From contig JADKBK010000012.1 of assembly GCA_016715075.1 (NCBI GenBank), positions 151,786 through 215,785 of the forward strand: a stretch of 64,000 bases of DNA, written 5' to 3'. Positions 34,398 through 43,597 of the stretch are shown here, one piece after another; the first letter of the stretch is position 1; the number at the start of each line of letters is the position of its first letter. Both the position numbers and the translations under genes were made by a program. Below the pieces are notes generated by a model, which was not told the DNA's origin, made no database searches, and saw nothing but the letters and a program-made list of their open reading frames with translations. The DNA comes from Bacteroidales bacterium. GTDB taxonomy: Bacteria; Bacteroidota; Bacteroidia; Bacteroidales; VadinHA17.

Positions 34398-35524
34398 ATG
34401 ACAATGGCTGTATCACATATTTTTCTTCAGCATTACTGGTGGATTATTGTCTCTTCTGGCCGGACTTCTTGTTTTGCTGATGTTTGTTCAGGGCGGACAA
34501 ACCTTCATCTTCTCGCTTCCCGGAAGCGACATTCAGAGGACAATGCTGGTTAATGCCATGGGAAGAAAGTGGGAATTCACCTTTACCACACTTGTGACAT
34601 TCGGAGGAGCCTTCTTTGCATCATTTCCCCTCTTTTATGCAACCAGCTTCGGAGGTGCATATTGGGTATGGATAGCAATCCTCTTCAGCTTTATTATTCA
34701 GGCTGTGGCATATGAATACAGGTCGAAGCCTCAGAATGTATATGGTACAAAGACATTCGATATTTTCTTTTCATCAATGGTTCCCTGGGGCCATTCCTTA
34801 TTGGCGTTGCAGTAGCCACATTTTTTACCGGCTCCCAATTCATTCTGAACAGAATGAACCAGGTGCACTGGAACACCCAATGGTATGGACTGGAAGCATT
34901 ACTGAATATCAGGAATCTGTCGCTTGGATTTGCAGTGCTGTTCCTTTCAAGGATAAATGGATTGCTTTATATAATGAACAGTGTGAGCGATGAAGATCTG
35001 TTTTCCAGATCGGTCAGGAAATTGTTACTTAACACTATCCCCTTCCTCCTCTTTTTTCTGTTTTTTGTTATCACTCTGCTTCTCTCAAAGGGATTTGCAG
35101 CTGATCCATTAACAGGAATGATAACTGAAGAGCAGTTCAAGTATCTGCATAATTTTATTCAGATGCCATTAGCCGCTATTCTGTTCCTGTCAGGAGTGGT
35201 TGCCGTTCTCTTCGGTATGGGCTGACCCTGCTGAAAAGGAGTAGCAGGGGTATTTGGTTTACAGGTTTGGGAACTGTCCTTGCTGTTTTTGCACTTATGA
35301 TAGTGGCTGGTTTTAATGGGACCTCATTTTATCCTTCTTCACTGGATCTGCAGAGTTCCCTGACAATCAGAAATGCCTCTTCAAGTTTCTTCACCCTTAA
35401 GACAATGATGTTTGTCTCATTTATAATACCAGTGGTTCTTGCCTATATCTGGTATGCCTGGAAAGCAATAAACAATGAGAAGATCACTCCGGAGGAGATG
35501 AATTCGGATGGGCATAAGTATTGA
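34398..35524 (+). pseudogene. cydB: Cytochrome bd subunit II, broken by three frameshifts
   Basis: Conserved CydB sequence runs through three frames. ATG at 34398 begins MTMAVSHIFLQHYWWIIVS; a two-base (CT) loss near 34450-34455 moves to SLLAGLLVLLMFVQGGQ; one base is lost near 34791 (PWG then FLIGVAVATFFTGSQF); one more near 35221 (FGMG then LTLLKRSSRGIWF). Restoring four bases yields ~376 residues, the normal length. It is listed as pseudogene because the sequence as given cannot make it, but all losses are short deletions in or beside base runs next to an intact cydA, so sequencing error is likely. Confidence 0.88.
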
Positions 35525-35528
35525 ATAA

Positions 35529-35797
35529 AGGCGGAAGGCTGAAGGCGGAAGGCGGAAGGCGCAGGGCGCAGGGCTCAGGGCGCAGAGCGGGGAGCAAGAA
35601 ACTCAGGGCGAAGGGCTCAGAGCAAGAAGCACAGGGCTAAGGCTTGGCGCAGGGCAAGAAACTCATGGCAGGAAGTAAAAAGATAAAAGGACCGCAAGAC
35701 CGCAAGACTGCAAGACTGCAAGACCGCAAGACCGCAAGACCGCAAGACCGCAAGACCGCAGGACTGCAAGACCGCAAGACCTTAAGACCGCAAGACG
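35529..35797 (+). repeat. Composite array after cydB: GGCGGAA, GGGCTCA and GACCGCAA words
   Basis: Starting 4 bp after the cydB stop: GAAGGCGGAAGGCG words, then CAGGGCTCAGGG/GGCGCAGGGC words to about 35660, then about a dozen 8-bp units of the type GACCGCAA/GACTGCAA at 35690-35797. Open frames through it (such as a minus-strand LAVLRSCG repeat) are spurious. Confidence 0.85.
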
Positions 35798-35813
35798 AAA
35801 AAACTTAAAGACA

Positions 35814-35929
35814 ATGTATATAAGTGGAATATTAGAATACCTCATCTGGCCCGGCTTTATTCTTATAGCCTGGTTTGCAGTGCAATTCGCATTATCTGCC
35901 TATGAGAAAAAGTTTCCGGGAAGGAATGA
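35814..35929 (+). CDS. Candidate small single-helix membrane protein downstream of cydB
   Basis: The frame starts at ATG 35814 after an A-rich leader and encodes a transmembrane helix (LIWPGFILIAWFAVQFAL) followed by AYEKKFPG. As written it continues to 36197, antisense across pssA, which is unlikely. One missing base near 35918 would give ...KKFPGKE with stop TGA at 35927-35929, a 38-residue protein ending just before pssA's 3' end. Its place after cydAB recalls CydX/CydS-like subunits, but homology is not shown. Could also be chance. Confidence 0.4.
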
Positions 35930-35935
35930 CTTTGA

Positions 35936-36655
35936 TCAGAACAGAAGTGAAACAAGCGAGGATAATAAATATACCGGTATTATAAGTGTAGCTGAGGCTG
36001 CACCGAAAATCGCAAAAGAGATAAGGATCAATACGATCATTATGTATCTGCCTTCATTCCCCTTAAATCTGAGGTCAGTCACTTTAAGTGACAGCAATGG
36101 GAGCCTGCTGACCATGAGGACTGACAAAATAACAGTGAAGATAATCAGCAGAACCGGTGAGCCTGCAAAAGCTGTTACAGCAGCGGATTCTGAGTAGTGT
36201 GCAGCGATTACAAGGGTTATCACTGCCAGGGCATTTGCGGGAGTTGGCATACCTTTAAATGTTTTTGCCTGTGTTTCATCGAGATTGAAAATAGCCAGTC
36301 GCAGCGCTGCGCATACAGGCATGACAGCAGTTATTGCTATCAGAAGTATTGTATTTATACCGTCAGCATTGATATCGGCAGGCTCTCCTGGTGCAAAAGA
36401 ACTCCTGAGAAGATTATAGATTATTATTCCGGGTGCTACACCAAAGCTGACAACATCGGCAAGGCTGTCGAGCTCTTTTCCGATAGCCGAATAGGCTTTA
36501 AGCAGCCTTGCAGAGAAGCCATCGAGGAAATCGAAAACCATTGCTGCGAGAATCAGCCACGAAGCTGTTATCAGATCTCCTGTGGCTGCAAAGATGATAG
36601 CTGTGAATCCTGAAGCCAGATTGAGGGACGTAATAAAATTGGGAATATGTCTCAT
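35936..36655 (-). CDS. pssA: CDP-diacylglycerol--serine O-phosphatidyltransferase
   Basis: A 239-residue, seven-helix enzyme with the CDP-alcohol phosphotransferase signature D-G-x2-A-R-x8-G-x3-D-x3-D (DGFSARLLKAYSAIGKELD, then D). It makes phosphatidylserine from CDP-DAG and serine, the step between cdsA and psd in this window. It is divergent from the HAD gene, with about 130 bp between starts. Confidence 0.95.
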   Translation of the reverse strand: MRHIPNFITSLNLASGFTAIIFAATGDLITASWLILAAMVFDFLDGFSARLLKAYSAIGKELDSLADVVSFGVAPGIIIYNLLRSSFAPGEPADINADGINTILLIAITAVMPVCAALRLAIFNLDETQAKTFKGMPTPANALAVITLVIAAHYSESAAVTAFAGSPVLLIIFTVILSVLMVSRLPLLSLKVTDLRFKGNEGRYIMIVLILISFAIFGAASATLIIPVYLLSSLVSLLF

Positions 36656-36760
36656 TATTGACAGAAGTTGTGTTCAGAAGGAAAACAAAATTAAGATAAA
36701 TTTCAGTAATAGGTAAGTTAGCTGAAAAATAAAAGAGGCCGATCTTTACTCTTTTATTAT

Positions 36761-36768
36761 TAGATTTG
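36761..36768 (+). promoter_or_regulatory. -7 box of the HAD gene
   Basis: TAGATTTG predicts a start near 36775 and supports ATG 36790 over the upstream TTG at 36766. Confidence 0.45.
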
Positions 36769-36789
36769 CACCAAATAAAACTGATTTTA

Positions 36790-37194
36790 ATGGTTGACTT
36801 CTCTGGCATTAAGATAGCTGTGGATTTTGATGGAACAATTGTTGAACATGAGTATCCTGAAATCGGGAAGGAAAAGCTTTTTGCCTTTCTCACCCTCAAG
36901 GAACTCAATAAGAAAGGCGCCAGGCTTATTTTATGGACATTCCGTACAGGGAAGGAACTTGATGAGGCTGTTGAATTCTGCCGTAAAAACGGTGTTGAAT
37001 TCTATGCTGTCAATAAGAATTATCCTGAAGAGATCCTGAATGAAAATATTGGCCGTAAGATTGACGCTGATATTTTTATTGATGACAGGAATATAGGTGG
37101 TTTCCCGGGTTGGAGTGAGGTTTGGCAGATCCTTAATCCATTCGAATCTGATCAGAAGGTTGCAGAAAGGAGGCTTTCTCAAAAAAAAGACTAA
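36790..37194 (+). CDS. HAD-superfamily hydrolase-like protein (BT_0820 type)
   Basis: A 134-residue protein with HAD motif I (IAVDFDGTIVE, nucleophile and acid Asp), LILWTFRTGKELDEAVEFC and motif IV (DIFIDDRNIGG). It is small and without an evident cap, as in the BT_0820 family of Bacteroidota. A phosphatase role is likely; the substrate is unknown. Confidence 0.82.
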   Translation: MVDFSGIKIAVDFDGTIVEHEYPEIGKEKLFAFLTLKELNKKGARLILWTFRTGKELDEAVEFCRKNGVEFYAVNKNYPEEILNENIGRKIDADIFIDDRNIGGFPGWSEVWQILNPFESDQKVAERRLSQKKD

Positions 37195-37232
37195 CCTTAT
37201 CACACGATTGTTGAAAAGGAATACGGATTCAA

Positions 37233-38351
37233 ATGAAAACTGATTTTACAAAGTCCCTCGTTATTATGTCTGTTTTACTGCTGGCTACATGGATAATTTC
37301 ATGTTCAGGGCGGCCCGGCGAGAAAACTGAAAATGTGGTCCCTGCAGCAATGCTTCCTGGTGATGCTATGGCTCCCAAACTTGTTAAGCTAGTTTCTCCT
37401 GAGGAGAATAGCTCTGTCAGATTAAAAGAAACTGTCAGGGTTCTCCTTGAGGTATTGGATAAGGATAAATTGCCTGATTCGGTAATGATATCTTTTGACG
37501 GAAAGAATGTTGCGACGTTAAAATCGGCGCCCTGGGAGTTTACTGTTTCATCTGCCCATACTGTTACAACAGGAAGAAAATCATTAAAAGCCACTGCCTA
37601 CAGGGGAGGCCGGTCTCAGAATGCCCTGACACGATTTATTATAGTTTATTCCGATATAACCCCTAAAAGGTACGGTTATAAGATTGTACATACCTATCCT
37701 CATGATATTGACGCATTTACACAGGGGTTGGTTTATGATAACGGAGTATTACTTGAAGGTACGGGACAGAAGACCGGATCAAGCCTGAGGGAAGTTGAAT
37801 TGATGACAGGGAAGGTGATCAGACAGCATAATCTTGATCCAAACCTCTTTGGTGAAGGTATTGCTTTGTATCGCGACAGGATATACCAGGTCACATGGGA
37901 AAATAAAGTTGGATTCATTTATGATAAGGCAACTTTCAAACTGATTAACAAGATATACTATTCCTCCCAGGGGTGGGGACTCACAACTGTTGATGATAAG
38001 ATAGTTATGAGTGACGGTTCGAATGTCCTTGCCTTTTATGAACCAGATATGTTTACAATAGTCAGAAGGATCGAAGTCTATGATAATGAGAAAAAAGTAG
38101 AATCGCTTAATGAGCTTGAGGATATAAATGGGGAGATCTGGGCCAATCTGTGGATGAGCGATCTGATTTGCCCGCATTGATCCTGTCAGTGGTAAAGCAC
38201 TCGCCTACATTGACCTGAAAGGGATTCTGCCGGAATCAGACAGAACACCCGAGACGGATGTGCCCACGGTATCGCGTATGACAAGGAGCTGACAGGGTTT
38301 TTGTTACCGGCAAAAATGGCCGAGGCTTTTGAGATCAGGCTTGTTGAGTAA
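37233..38351 (+). pseudogene. Glutaminyl-peptide cyclotransferase lipoprotein, 3' end broken
   Basis: N-terminal lipobox (WIISCSG) and an Ig-like lead, then the beta-propeller of bacterial glutamine cyclotransferase (HDIDAFTQGLVYDNGVLLEGTG, LFGEGIALY, GWGLTTVDDKIVMSDGS). The open frame stops at 38180 in WMSDLICPH. The expected end (ARIDPVSGKALAYIDLKGIL ... GIAYDKEL ... FVTGKN ... LFEIRLVE) is present up to 38351 but needs at least four indels between 38170 and 38340. It converts N-terminal Gln to pyroglutamate. It ends 17 bp inside the lipid kinase gene on the other strand. Confidence 0.8.
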
Positions 38352-39294
38352 TCTTCTCGCCATATATAATATTAATACCAGATGGTATTATACTGAATTC
38401 GGAAGGCGTATGTCCTAGTGATTCCCCGTCAGCTTCTGCCCAGAGAATAGAATCTGAACTTACTTTCAGATTTTTGCACTTGTAACCGTTTATTTTAGGA
38501 TGGCTTAATATTGAACCGTCATAAAGCATCTTAAGACTTCTGATGATCTCGAACTTTCCTATCCCGTTTATCACAGTTACATCGAGCAGACCATCATCGG
38601 GTAATGCATCTGGTGTTTGCCTCATCCCGCCTCCGCAATACCTGCCATTGCCTACATTAATTGAAAATACATCGGCTGAATGTCTTTCCCCGTCAACTAT
38701 GACTTCCGTCCGGGTATTTTTATAAGAAAGCAGGCTCATTAGCAGGTTGTAAAAATATATTGCTTTCCCGCTGCGTCCTTTGTCTTTCTGATGATTTGTG
38801 CGTCTTACGACAACCGATTCAAATCCCAGTCCTGCAATATTTATGAAAAACCGTTGTCTTTTATCTTTTCCATCGAAATACGATATCAATCCTACATCAT
38901 GACACATACGTTTGCCTTCCTTTATTATGCTGATGGCCTTTTCATAATCAAGAGGTATCCCGAACATTCGTCCCCAGTCATTGCCTGTACCTACCGGAAT
39001 AAGTGCAAGAGAGATATCAGTCGGGGCACATTCATTGCAGGTAAAGATCCCATTTACAACCTCATTCAGTGTCCCATCACCTCCGACTGTCAGAATGTTC
39101 CTGAATCCCTTCTTTACAGCTTCCTGGGTTAATGTTATGGCATGACCTTTTGCTTCGGTAAATTTAACATTGACTGCTAAATGCTTCTTCTCCAGGATTC
39201 CTGCAATCTGATTCCAGTCCTTATGTCCTTTGCCATTTCCTGCATTGGGATTCACAATTGCAAGCCATTCGTTCTGATCGGATTTCTGATTCAT
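38335..39294 (-). CDS. Diacylglycerol/lipid kinase family protein
   Basis: A 319-residue DgkB/YegS-type kinase: AIVNPNAGNGKG, the nucleotide-binding TVGGDGTLNEVVNGI, LIPVGTGNDWGR, and INVGNGRYCGGGMRQTPDA and DDGLLDVTVI in the C-terminal beta-sandwich. It phosphorylates diacylglycerol or a related lipid with ATP. Convergent with the cyclotransferase gene. Confidence 0.93.
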   Translation of the reverse strand: MNQKSDQNEWLAIVNPNAGNGKGHKDWNQIAGILEKKHLAVNVKFTEAKGHAITLTQEAVKKGFRNILTVGGDGTLNEVVNGIFTCNECAPTDISLALIPVGTGNDWGRMFGIPLDYEKAISIIKEGKRMCHDVGLISYFDGKDKRQRFFINIAGLGFESVVVRRTNHQKDKGRSGKAIYFYNLLMSLLSYKNTRTEVIVDGERHSADVFSINVGNGRYCGGGMRQTPDALPDDGLLDVTVINGIGKFEIIRSLKMLYDGSILSHPKINGYKCKNLKVSSDSILWAEADGESLGHTPSEFSIIPSGINIIYGEKITQQA

Positions 39295-39613
39295 ATTAAG
39301 GTTCGGTATCTGCAGGCAAAGATGGAAATAATAACTATTATTTTTTTTAAAAAGTAAATATTATCATCTTGTGAACTCATTGTTAAACCGGCCTGTGTTA
39401 AATGAAGAAATGACAATCTCTTATTCTCACCAGTTACTCAGGTAAGCTGTTTTAGATCAGATCATTATGACTACATCCAGTGAATTCAGCTGTTAATAAC
39501 ATGTTGAAAACCATGAAAAAAATGTTTACAATTACAGCTTTTACTACCGGCAGCCATAGTTCTTTAATAGTAAATTTGAAGCTCAAAATATACACTAATA
39601 ATTACTGAATCAG
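39295..39613. other. Divergent intergenic region before parA
   Basis: This 319-bp AT-rich region separates the lipid kinase and parA. It has a -7 box for parA (TAAATTTG, 39573-39580) and a 7-of-8 match for the kinase on the minus strand (39317-39324). I found no parS site and no DnaA-box cluster. Confidence 0.5.
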
Positions 39614-40393
39614 ATGGGAAGGATTATAGCGATAGCGAATCAGAAGGGTGGAGTCGGGAAGACTACAACAGCGATAAATCTTGCGGCCAGTCTTGCTGCG
39701 CTTGAAAAGAAAGTGCTGATTGTTGATTCTGATCCTCAGGCAAATGCAACCTCCGGGATAGGTATAGATACGCGTCAGATCAGATGTACAATATACGATT
39801 GTCTTATAGACGGGAAGGAGCCCGAAGAAGCTCTTATGGGATGTGAGGTTGAGAATCTCTCCATCATGCCTTCTAATATTGACCTTGTTGGTGCCGAAAT
39901 AGAAATGCTTGACAGGCCGGAGAGAGAAAAAATACTTAAAACGGTACTGAAGAAGATAAAAGATAAGTTTGACTATATACTTATTGACTGTTCTCCTTCG
40001 CTTGGATTACTTACTGTTAATGCACTGACTGCATCAGATTCTGTGATAATTCCGGTACAGTGTGAGTATTTTGCGCTGGAGGGGCTTGGCAAACTGCTTA
40101 ATACAATAAAGATTATTCAGACAAATCTTAATCCTGACCTTGAAATTGAAGGATTTCTGCTTACAATGTATGATGCAAGGCTGAGGCTTTCAAACCAGGT
40201 TGCTGATGAGGTTAATAAGCATTTTCAGCAGATGGTCTTCAATACAATAATACAGAGGAATATTAAGCTCTCGGAAGCTCCCAGTTTTGGTCAGCCGGCA
40301 ATACTTTATGATGCAGATTCAAGAGGAACAGTCAATTATCTGAGTCTTGGGAAAGAGCTCATTGAGAAACAGGAAGCAAGAGTAAGTCAATAG
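39614..40393 (+). CDS. parA: Chromosome partitioning ATPase ParA/Soj
   Basis: A 259-residue ParA with the deviant Walker A KGGVGKTTTAIN, DSDPQANATSGIG, and IDCSPSLGLLTVNAL (Walker B). It binds the nucleoid and moves ParB-parS complexes. It lacks the N-terminal HTH of plasmid types, consistent with a chromosomal system. parB follows after ~37 bp. Confidence 0.96.
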   Translation: MGRIIAIANQKGGVGKTTTAINLAASLAALEKKVLIVDSDPQANATSGIGIDTRQIRCTIYDCLIDGKEPEEALMGCEVENLSIMPSNIDLVGAEIEMLDRPEREKILKTVLKKIKDKFDYILIDCSPSLGLLTVNALTASDSVIIPVQCEYFALEGLGKLLNTIKIIQTNLNPDLEIEGFLLTMYDARLRLSNQVADEVNKHFQQMVFNTIIQRNIKLSEAPSFGQPAILYDADSRGTVNYLSLGKELIEKQEARVSQ

Positions 40394-40430
40394 TGATCTA
40401 AACATCTCAATTGCAGATAATTTCATGCAT

Positions 40431-41311
40431 ATGGCTAAGAAAAATGCGTTGGGAAGAGGTCTTGGTGCATTGATAGATGGAGTGGAGAAAGAGGTATTGG
40501 AAAAAAAGGTTGAAGCAAACCTTGATATCTCAGTTGATTCAATAGATGCGAATCCTTTTCAGCCAAGGACAAGCTTTGATGAGCAGGCTCTGGAAGAGTT
40601 GGCTTCATCAATTAAGAAGCTCGGTATTGTACAGCCACTGACTGTCAGGGAGACATCCGGCGGACGTTACCAGCTTATTGCCGGCGAGAGGAGACTGAGG
40701 GCTGCCCGCCTGGCTGGCCTTACACATGTTCCTGCATATGTCAGGACTGCCGATGATCAGGCTATGCTTGAGCTTGCCCTCGTTGAGAATATTCAGCGGG
40801 AAGATCTTGATGCAGTTGAAGTAGCAATAAGTTTTCAGAGGTTGATTGATGAGTGTAAACTGACACAGGAGCAACTGAGCGACAGGGTTGGAAAACAACG
40901 TTCTACAGTAACAAATTATCTGAGGCTGCTGAGACTTCCGGCAGAGATTCAGCTAGGTATAAGGAATAAAATCTTATGATGGGGCATGCCAGGACCCTTG
41001 TCAACATAGATGACCCGAAAAAACAGATAAATATCTACTATAAGATAGTTGATGGCGAACTGTCTGTCAGACAGGCAGAAGAGCTGGTCAGACAGCTTCA
41101 GACGGAAAAGGTAAAAGATCCTGAAAAGATCGAAAAAAAGAAGCGTCTCAATTCTGATTTCCTTCAGCTTTCCGATCATCTTAATAAGATATTTTCCACC
41201 CAGGTAAACTTCAGAATAAATGAGAAAGGTAAAGGGAAGATAGTAATCGCCTTTGAGTCGCAGGAGGAGATGGAGCGCATTTTAGGAGTATTTGACAAGC
41301 TAAACTCCTGA
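40431..41311 (+). CDS. parB: Chromosome partitioning protein ParB/Spo0J, one frameshift
   Basis: ParB sequence spans two frames. The first (to 40979) has the start MAKKNALGRGLGALI, the NPFQPR and IVQPLTVRE motifs, the CTPase motif GERRLRAARLAG and ENIQREDLDAVE; the second (from 40976) continues MGHARTLVNID, KIVDGELSVRQAEELVR and the C-terminal dimer domain. One missing base in TCTTATGATGGGG (40973-40982) joins them to ~293 residues, the normal length. ATG 40431 is preferred to 40425 by match to the family. An essential-type partner of an intact parA suggests a sequencing error. Confidence 0.9.
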
Positions 41312-41374
41312 AATTAATTATCTTTACCGCGCCACTGCAAATTTTCCACTTGGAAAATACTGGCATTAATTATT

Positions 41375-42010
41375 TTGAAGAGCTTTCAGAAAATAACAGT
41401 TTTATTGATCGTGCTGCTGATCTGCATCCAACAGAGTGGTTTTGCACAGGATACATTATCTGTTATAAAACCACACAAACAACATTTTAAAGCGGAACCA
41501 CTTAAAGCAACAATGCTTGCTGTTGCTTTGCCCGGTGCCGGTCAGATCTATAACAGGAAATTCTGGAAGATACCCGTTGTGTATGCAGGATTCGGCGCTC
41601 TTTTCTATACTGCCGGTTTCAACGGAAAGAATTATACAACCTATATGAAGGCTTATCAGGACTTCACTGATGCTATTCCTCAGACAGACAGTTATTTAAA
41701 GCTGATACCTGACAATCCTGAAGACTATGATCCAGTACTGCATCCTGATACATACGACCCGTCAAGTGCCTCATATTATCAGGATGGATTGTTAAGAATG
41801 GTCGATTATTATAAAAGATACAGGGATCTTTCTTATATTGGCATCGCAGCGTGGTATCTTATTTCCATACTCGATGCAAATGTTGATGCCAGCCTGTTTG
41901 ATTTTGACGTTACAGATAACCTGGATCTTAGTTTAGCTCCCGTGTTAATGCCCCTGCCGGGCGGATACACCGGAGCAGGTCTGAGTGCGAGTATTAGATT
42001 AACATTTTGA
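41375..42010 (+). CDS. DUF5683 domain membrane protein
   Basis: A 211-residue protein with a signal peptide (cut after GFAQ) and the DUF5683 core: KATMLAVALPGAGQIYNRKFWKIPVVYAGFGALFY, described by GAGQIYNRKFWK, then YKRYRDLSYIGIAAWY and a C-terminal LDLSLAPVLMP. The family is conserved in Bacteroidota; no function is established to my knowledge. The start is TTG at 41375. It lies between parB and the transglycosylase. Confidence 0.85.
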   Translation: MKSFQKITVLLIVLLICIQQSGFAQDTLSVIKPHKQHFKAEPLKATMLAVALPGAGQIYNRKFWKIPVVYAGFGALFYTAGFNGKNYTTYMKAYQDFTDAIPQTDSYLKLIPDNPEDYDPVLHPDTYDPSSASYYQDGLLRMVDYYKRYRDLSYIGIAAWYLISILDANVDASLFDFDVTDNLDLSLAPVLMPLPGGYTGAGLSASIRLTF

Positions 42011-42034
42011 AACTTAACATATATTATACAATCT

Positions 42035-43582
42035 ATGAGATTTAAAATTTTCTTTTTTCCGTTTTTTTTATTGATGCTTAATGCAGTCACTGCTCAGCAG
42101 AGTGATACTACAACCATTCAGTCTGATGAGAGTGCAGCGAGAATCACCCGTGACCTTGACAGCCTTGTCAATAACTGGTACGTCAGGATGGCATACAGCA
42201 ATCTTCCGGGAAGTTCTTACAATGATACGGCCAGTGCAGCTATTACCGATTCAGTATATATCGACAGGCTTAGTAAAATTAATTCAGTAATCAGGTTGCC
42301 ATATAATAATATTATCAGAAATCATATTCAGGTATATACCGTCCGGCAGAGGGAGAAATTCTGTGCTGTACTTGGTCTGGCTGACTATTATTTCCCAATG
42401 ATTGAAAATATATTCGACAGCTATGGTCTTCCGGCTGAATTTAAATATCTGGCAATCATTGAATCAGCTCTGAATCCCAATGCTGTGAACAGACATTCAG
42501 GTGCAACAGGCATGTGGCAGTTTATGTACTCTACCGGCCGTCAGTATGGTCTTACTATCAATTCAGTGATTGATGAGCGGAAGGATCCGGTTAAATCTAC
42601 CCATGCAGCGGCCAGGTTTATCAGGGACCTGTATAATATTTATAATGACTGGGTCCTTGTTATTGCAGCATATGACTGCGGCCCGGGCAATGTTAATAAG
42701 GCCATACGGCGATCACAAAACAAGAAAGACTACTGGGATATTTATTACCGGCTGCCAAGGGAGACAAGAGGATATATCCCACAGTACATTGCTGCAGCCT
42801 ATGCTGTCAACTACAATGCTGAACATAACCTGAAACCGCTGCCTGTCAATATTCCCGTTTCCACTGATACAATCATTGTAAATAAGGATATCCATCTCTC
42901 ACAGATTTCTGAGGTTATGGGCATTCCTCTTGAAGAGCTGCGTGCCCTCAATCCCCAGTATAAGATAGGTCTTGTGCCCGGGTCATCAAGGCCTATGGCT
43001 CTGATACTTCCGATGAATCACCTGAGTGACTTTATTGATCTTCACGACACAATCCGGAGTTATAAAAGAGATGTATATCTTAACAAATCAACCCAGATAG
43101 CTGATCCTACCCATTCATCTTATGTTACTGCAGATGTGAAAGGAAAAACAAAACTGTTTTACACTGTGAAGGATGGTGATAATCTTGGATTTATCTCTGG
43201 CTGGTTCCGTGTCACAGTTTCTGATCTGAGGTACTGGAATAATATTTACCGCAATACCATCAGGGTTGGACAAAAGCTTGTTGTCTATGTTGACCCTTCA
43301 AAATCGGAGTTTTATTCAAAGCTCAATACAATGTCATTTGACGAAAAACAGGCCCTGGTTGGTAAAACGGCTCCATCCAATATCCAGCCTGTTGCAATAC
43401 AGCAAACGATTGAGACTGAGGGTGAGTTCATTACTTACACTGTGAGGAACGGAGATACAATCTGGGATATCGTTAAGATGTATGATAATGTTACAACAAG
43501 TCAGGTACTGACATTGAATAATATTTCTGATCCGGAGAAGATAAAGGTTGGGCAAAAGCTGAAGATCAAGAAGAAAGGCTGA
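42035..43582 (+). CDS. Membrane-bound lytic transglycosylase with two LysM domains (MltD-like)
   Basis: A 515-residue exported protein: signal peptide (VTAQ), SLT domain (residues ~115-255) with catalytic E143 in AIIESALNP, SGATGMWQFM and AAYDCGPGNVNKAI, then two LysM domains (~370-420 and ~465-513, both with YTV-x-GD and VGQKL). It cleaves peptidoglycan glycan strands to 1,6-anhydro ends. It sits 24 bp after the DUF5683 gene. Confidence 0.95.
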   Translation: MRFKIFFFPFFLLMLNAVTAQQSDTTTIQSDESAARITRDLDSLVNNWYVRMAYSNLPGSSYNDTASAAITDSVYIDRLSKINSVIRLPYNNIIRNHIQVYTVRQREKFCAVLGLADYYFPMIENIFDSYGLPAEFKYLAIIESALNPNAVNRHSGATGMWQFMYSTGRQYGLTINSVIDERKDPVKSTHAAARFIRDLYNIYNDWVLVIAAYDCGPGNVNKAIRRSQNKKDYWDIYYRLPRETRGYIPQYIAAAYAVNYNAEHNLKPLPVNIPVSTDTIIVNKDIHLSQISEVMGIPLEELRALNPQYKIGLVPGSSRPMALILPMNHLSDFIDLHDTIRSYKRDVYLNKSTQIADPTHSSYVTADVKGKTKLFYTVKDGDNLGFISGWFRVTVSDLRYWNNIYRNTIRVGQKLVVYVDPSKSEFYSKLNTMSFDEKQALVGKTAPSNIQPVAIQQTIETEGEFITYTVRNGDTIWDIVKMYDNVTTSQVLTLNNISDPEKIKVGQKLKIKKKG

Positions 43583-43597
43583 TTCTTTTTCTAATAT

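Noticed and set aside
34398..35524. Programmed frameshifting in cydB
   Set aside because: Three shifts at non-slippery sites without stimulatory structures, together with indels in other genes, fit sequence errors better.
35663..35845. Minus-strand open frame with LAVLRSCG repeats
   Set aside because: It is the translation of the GACCGCAA array; the residue repeat only mirrors the DNA words.
35936..36197. Continuation of the small plus-strand frame through pssA
   Set aside because: The sequence there is the complement of conserved pssA codons; a real protein more likely ends near 35929.
39295..39613. Replication origin or parS near parAB
   Set aside because: No cluster of DnaA boxes, no dnaA/dnaN, and no TGTTNCACGTGNAACA-like site was seen here; parAB alone does not place the origin in this gap.
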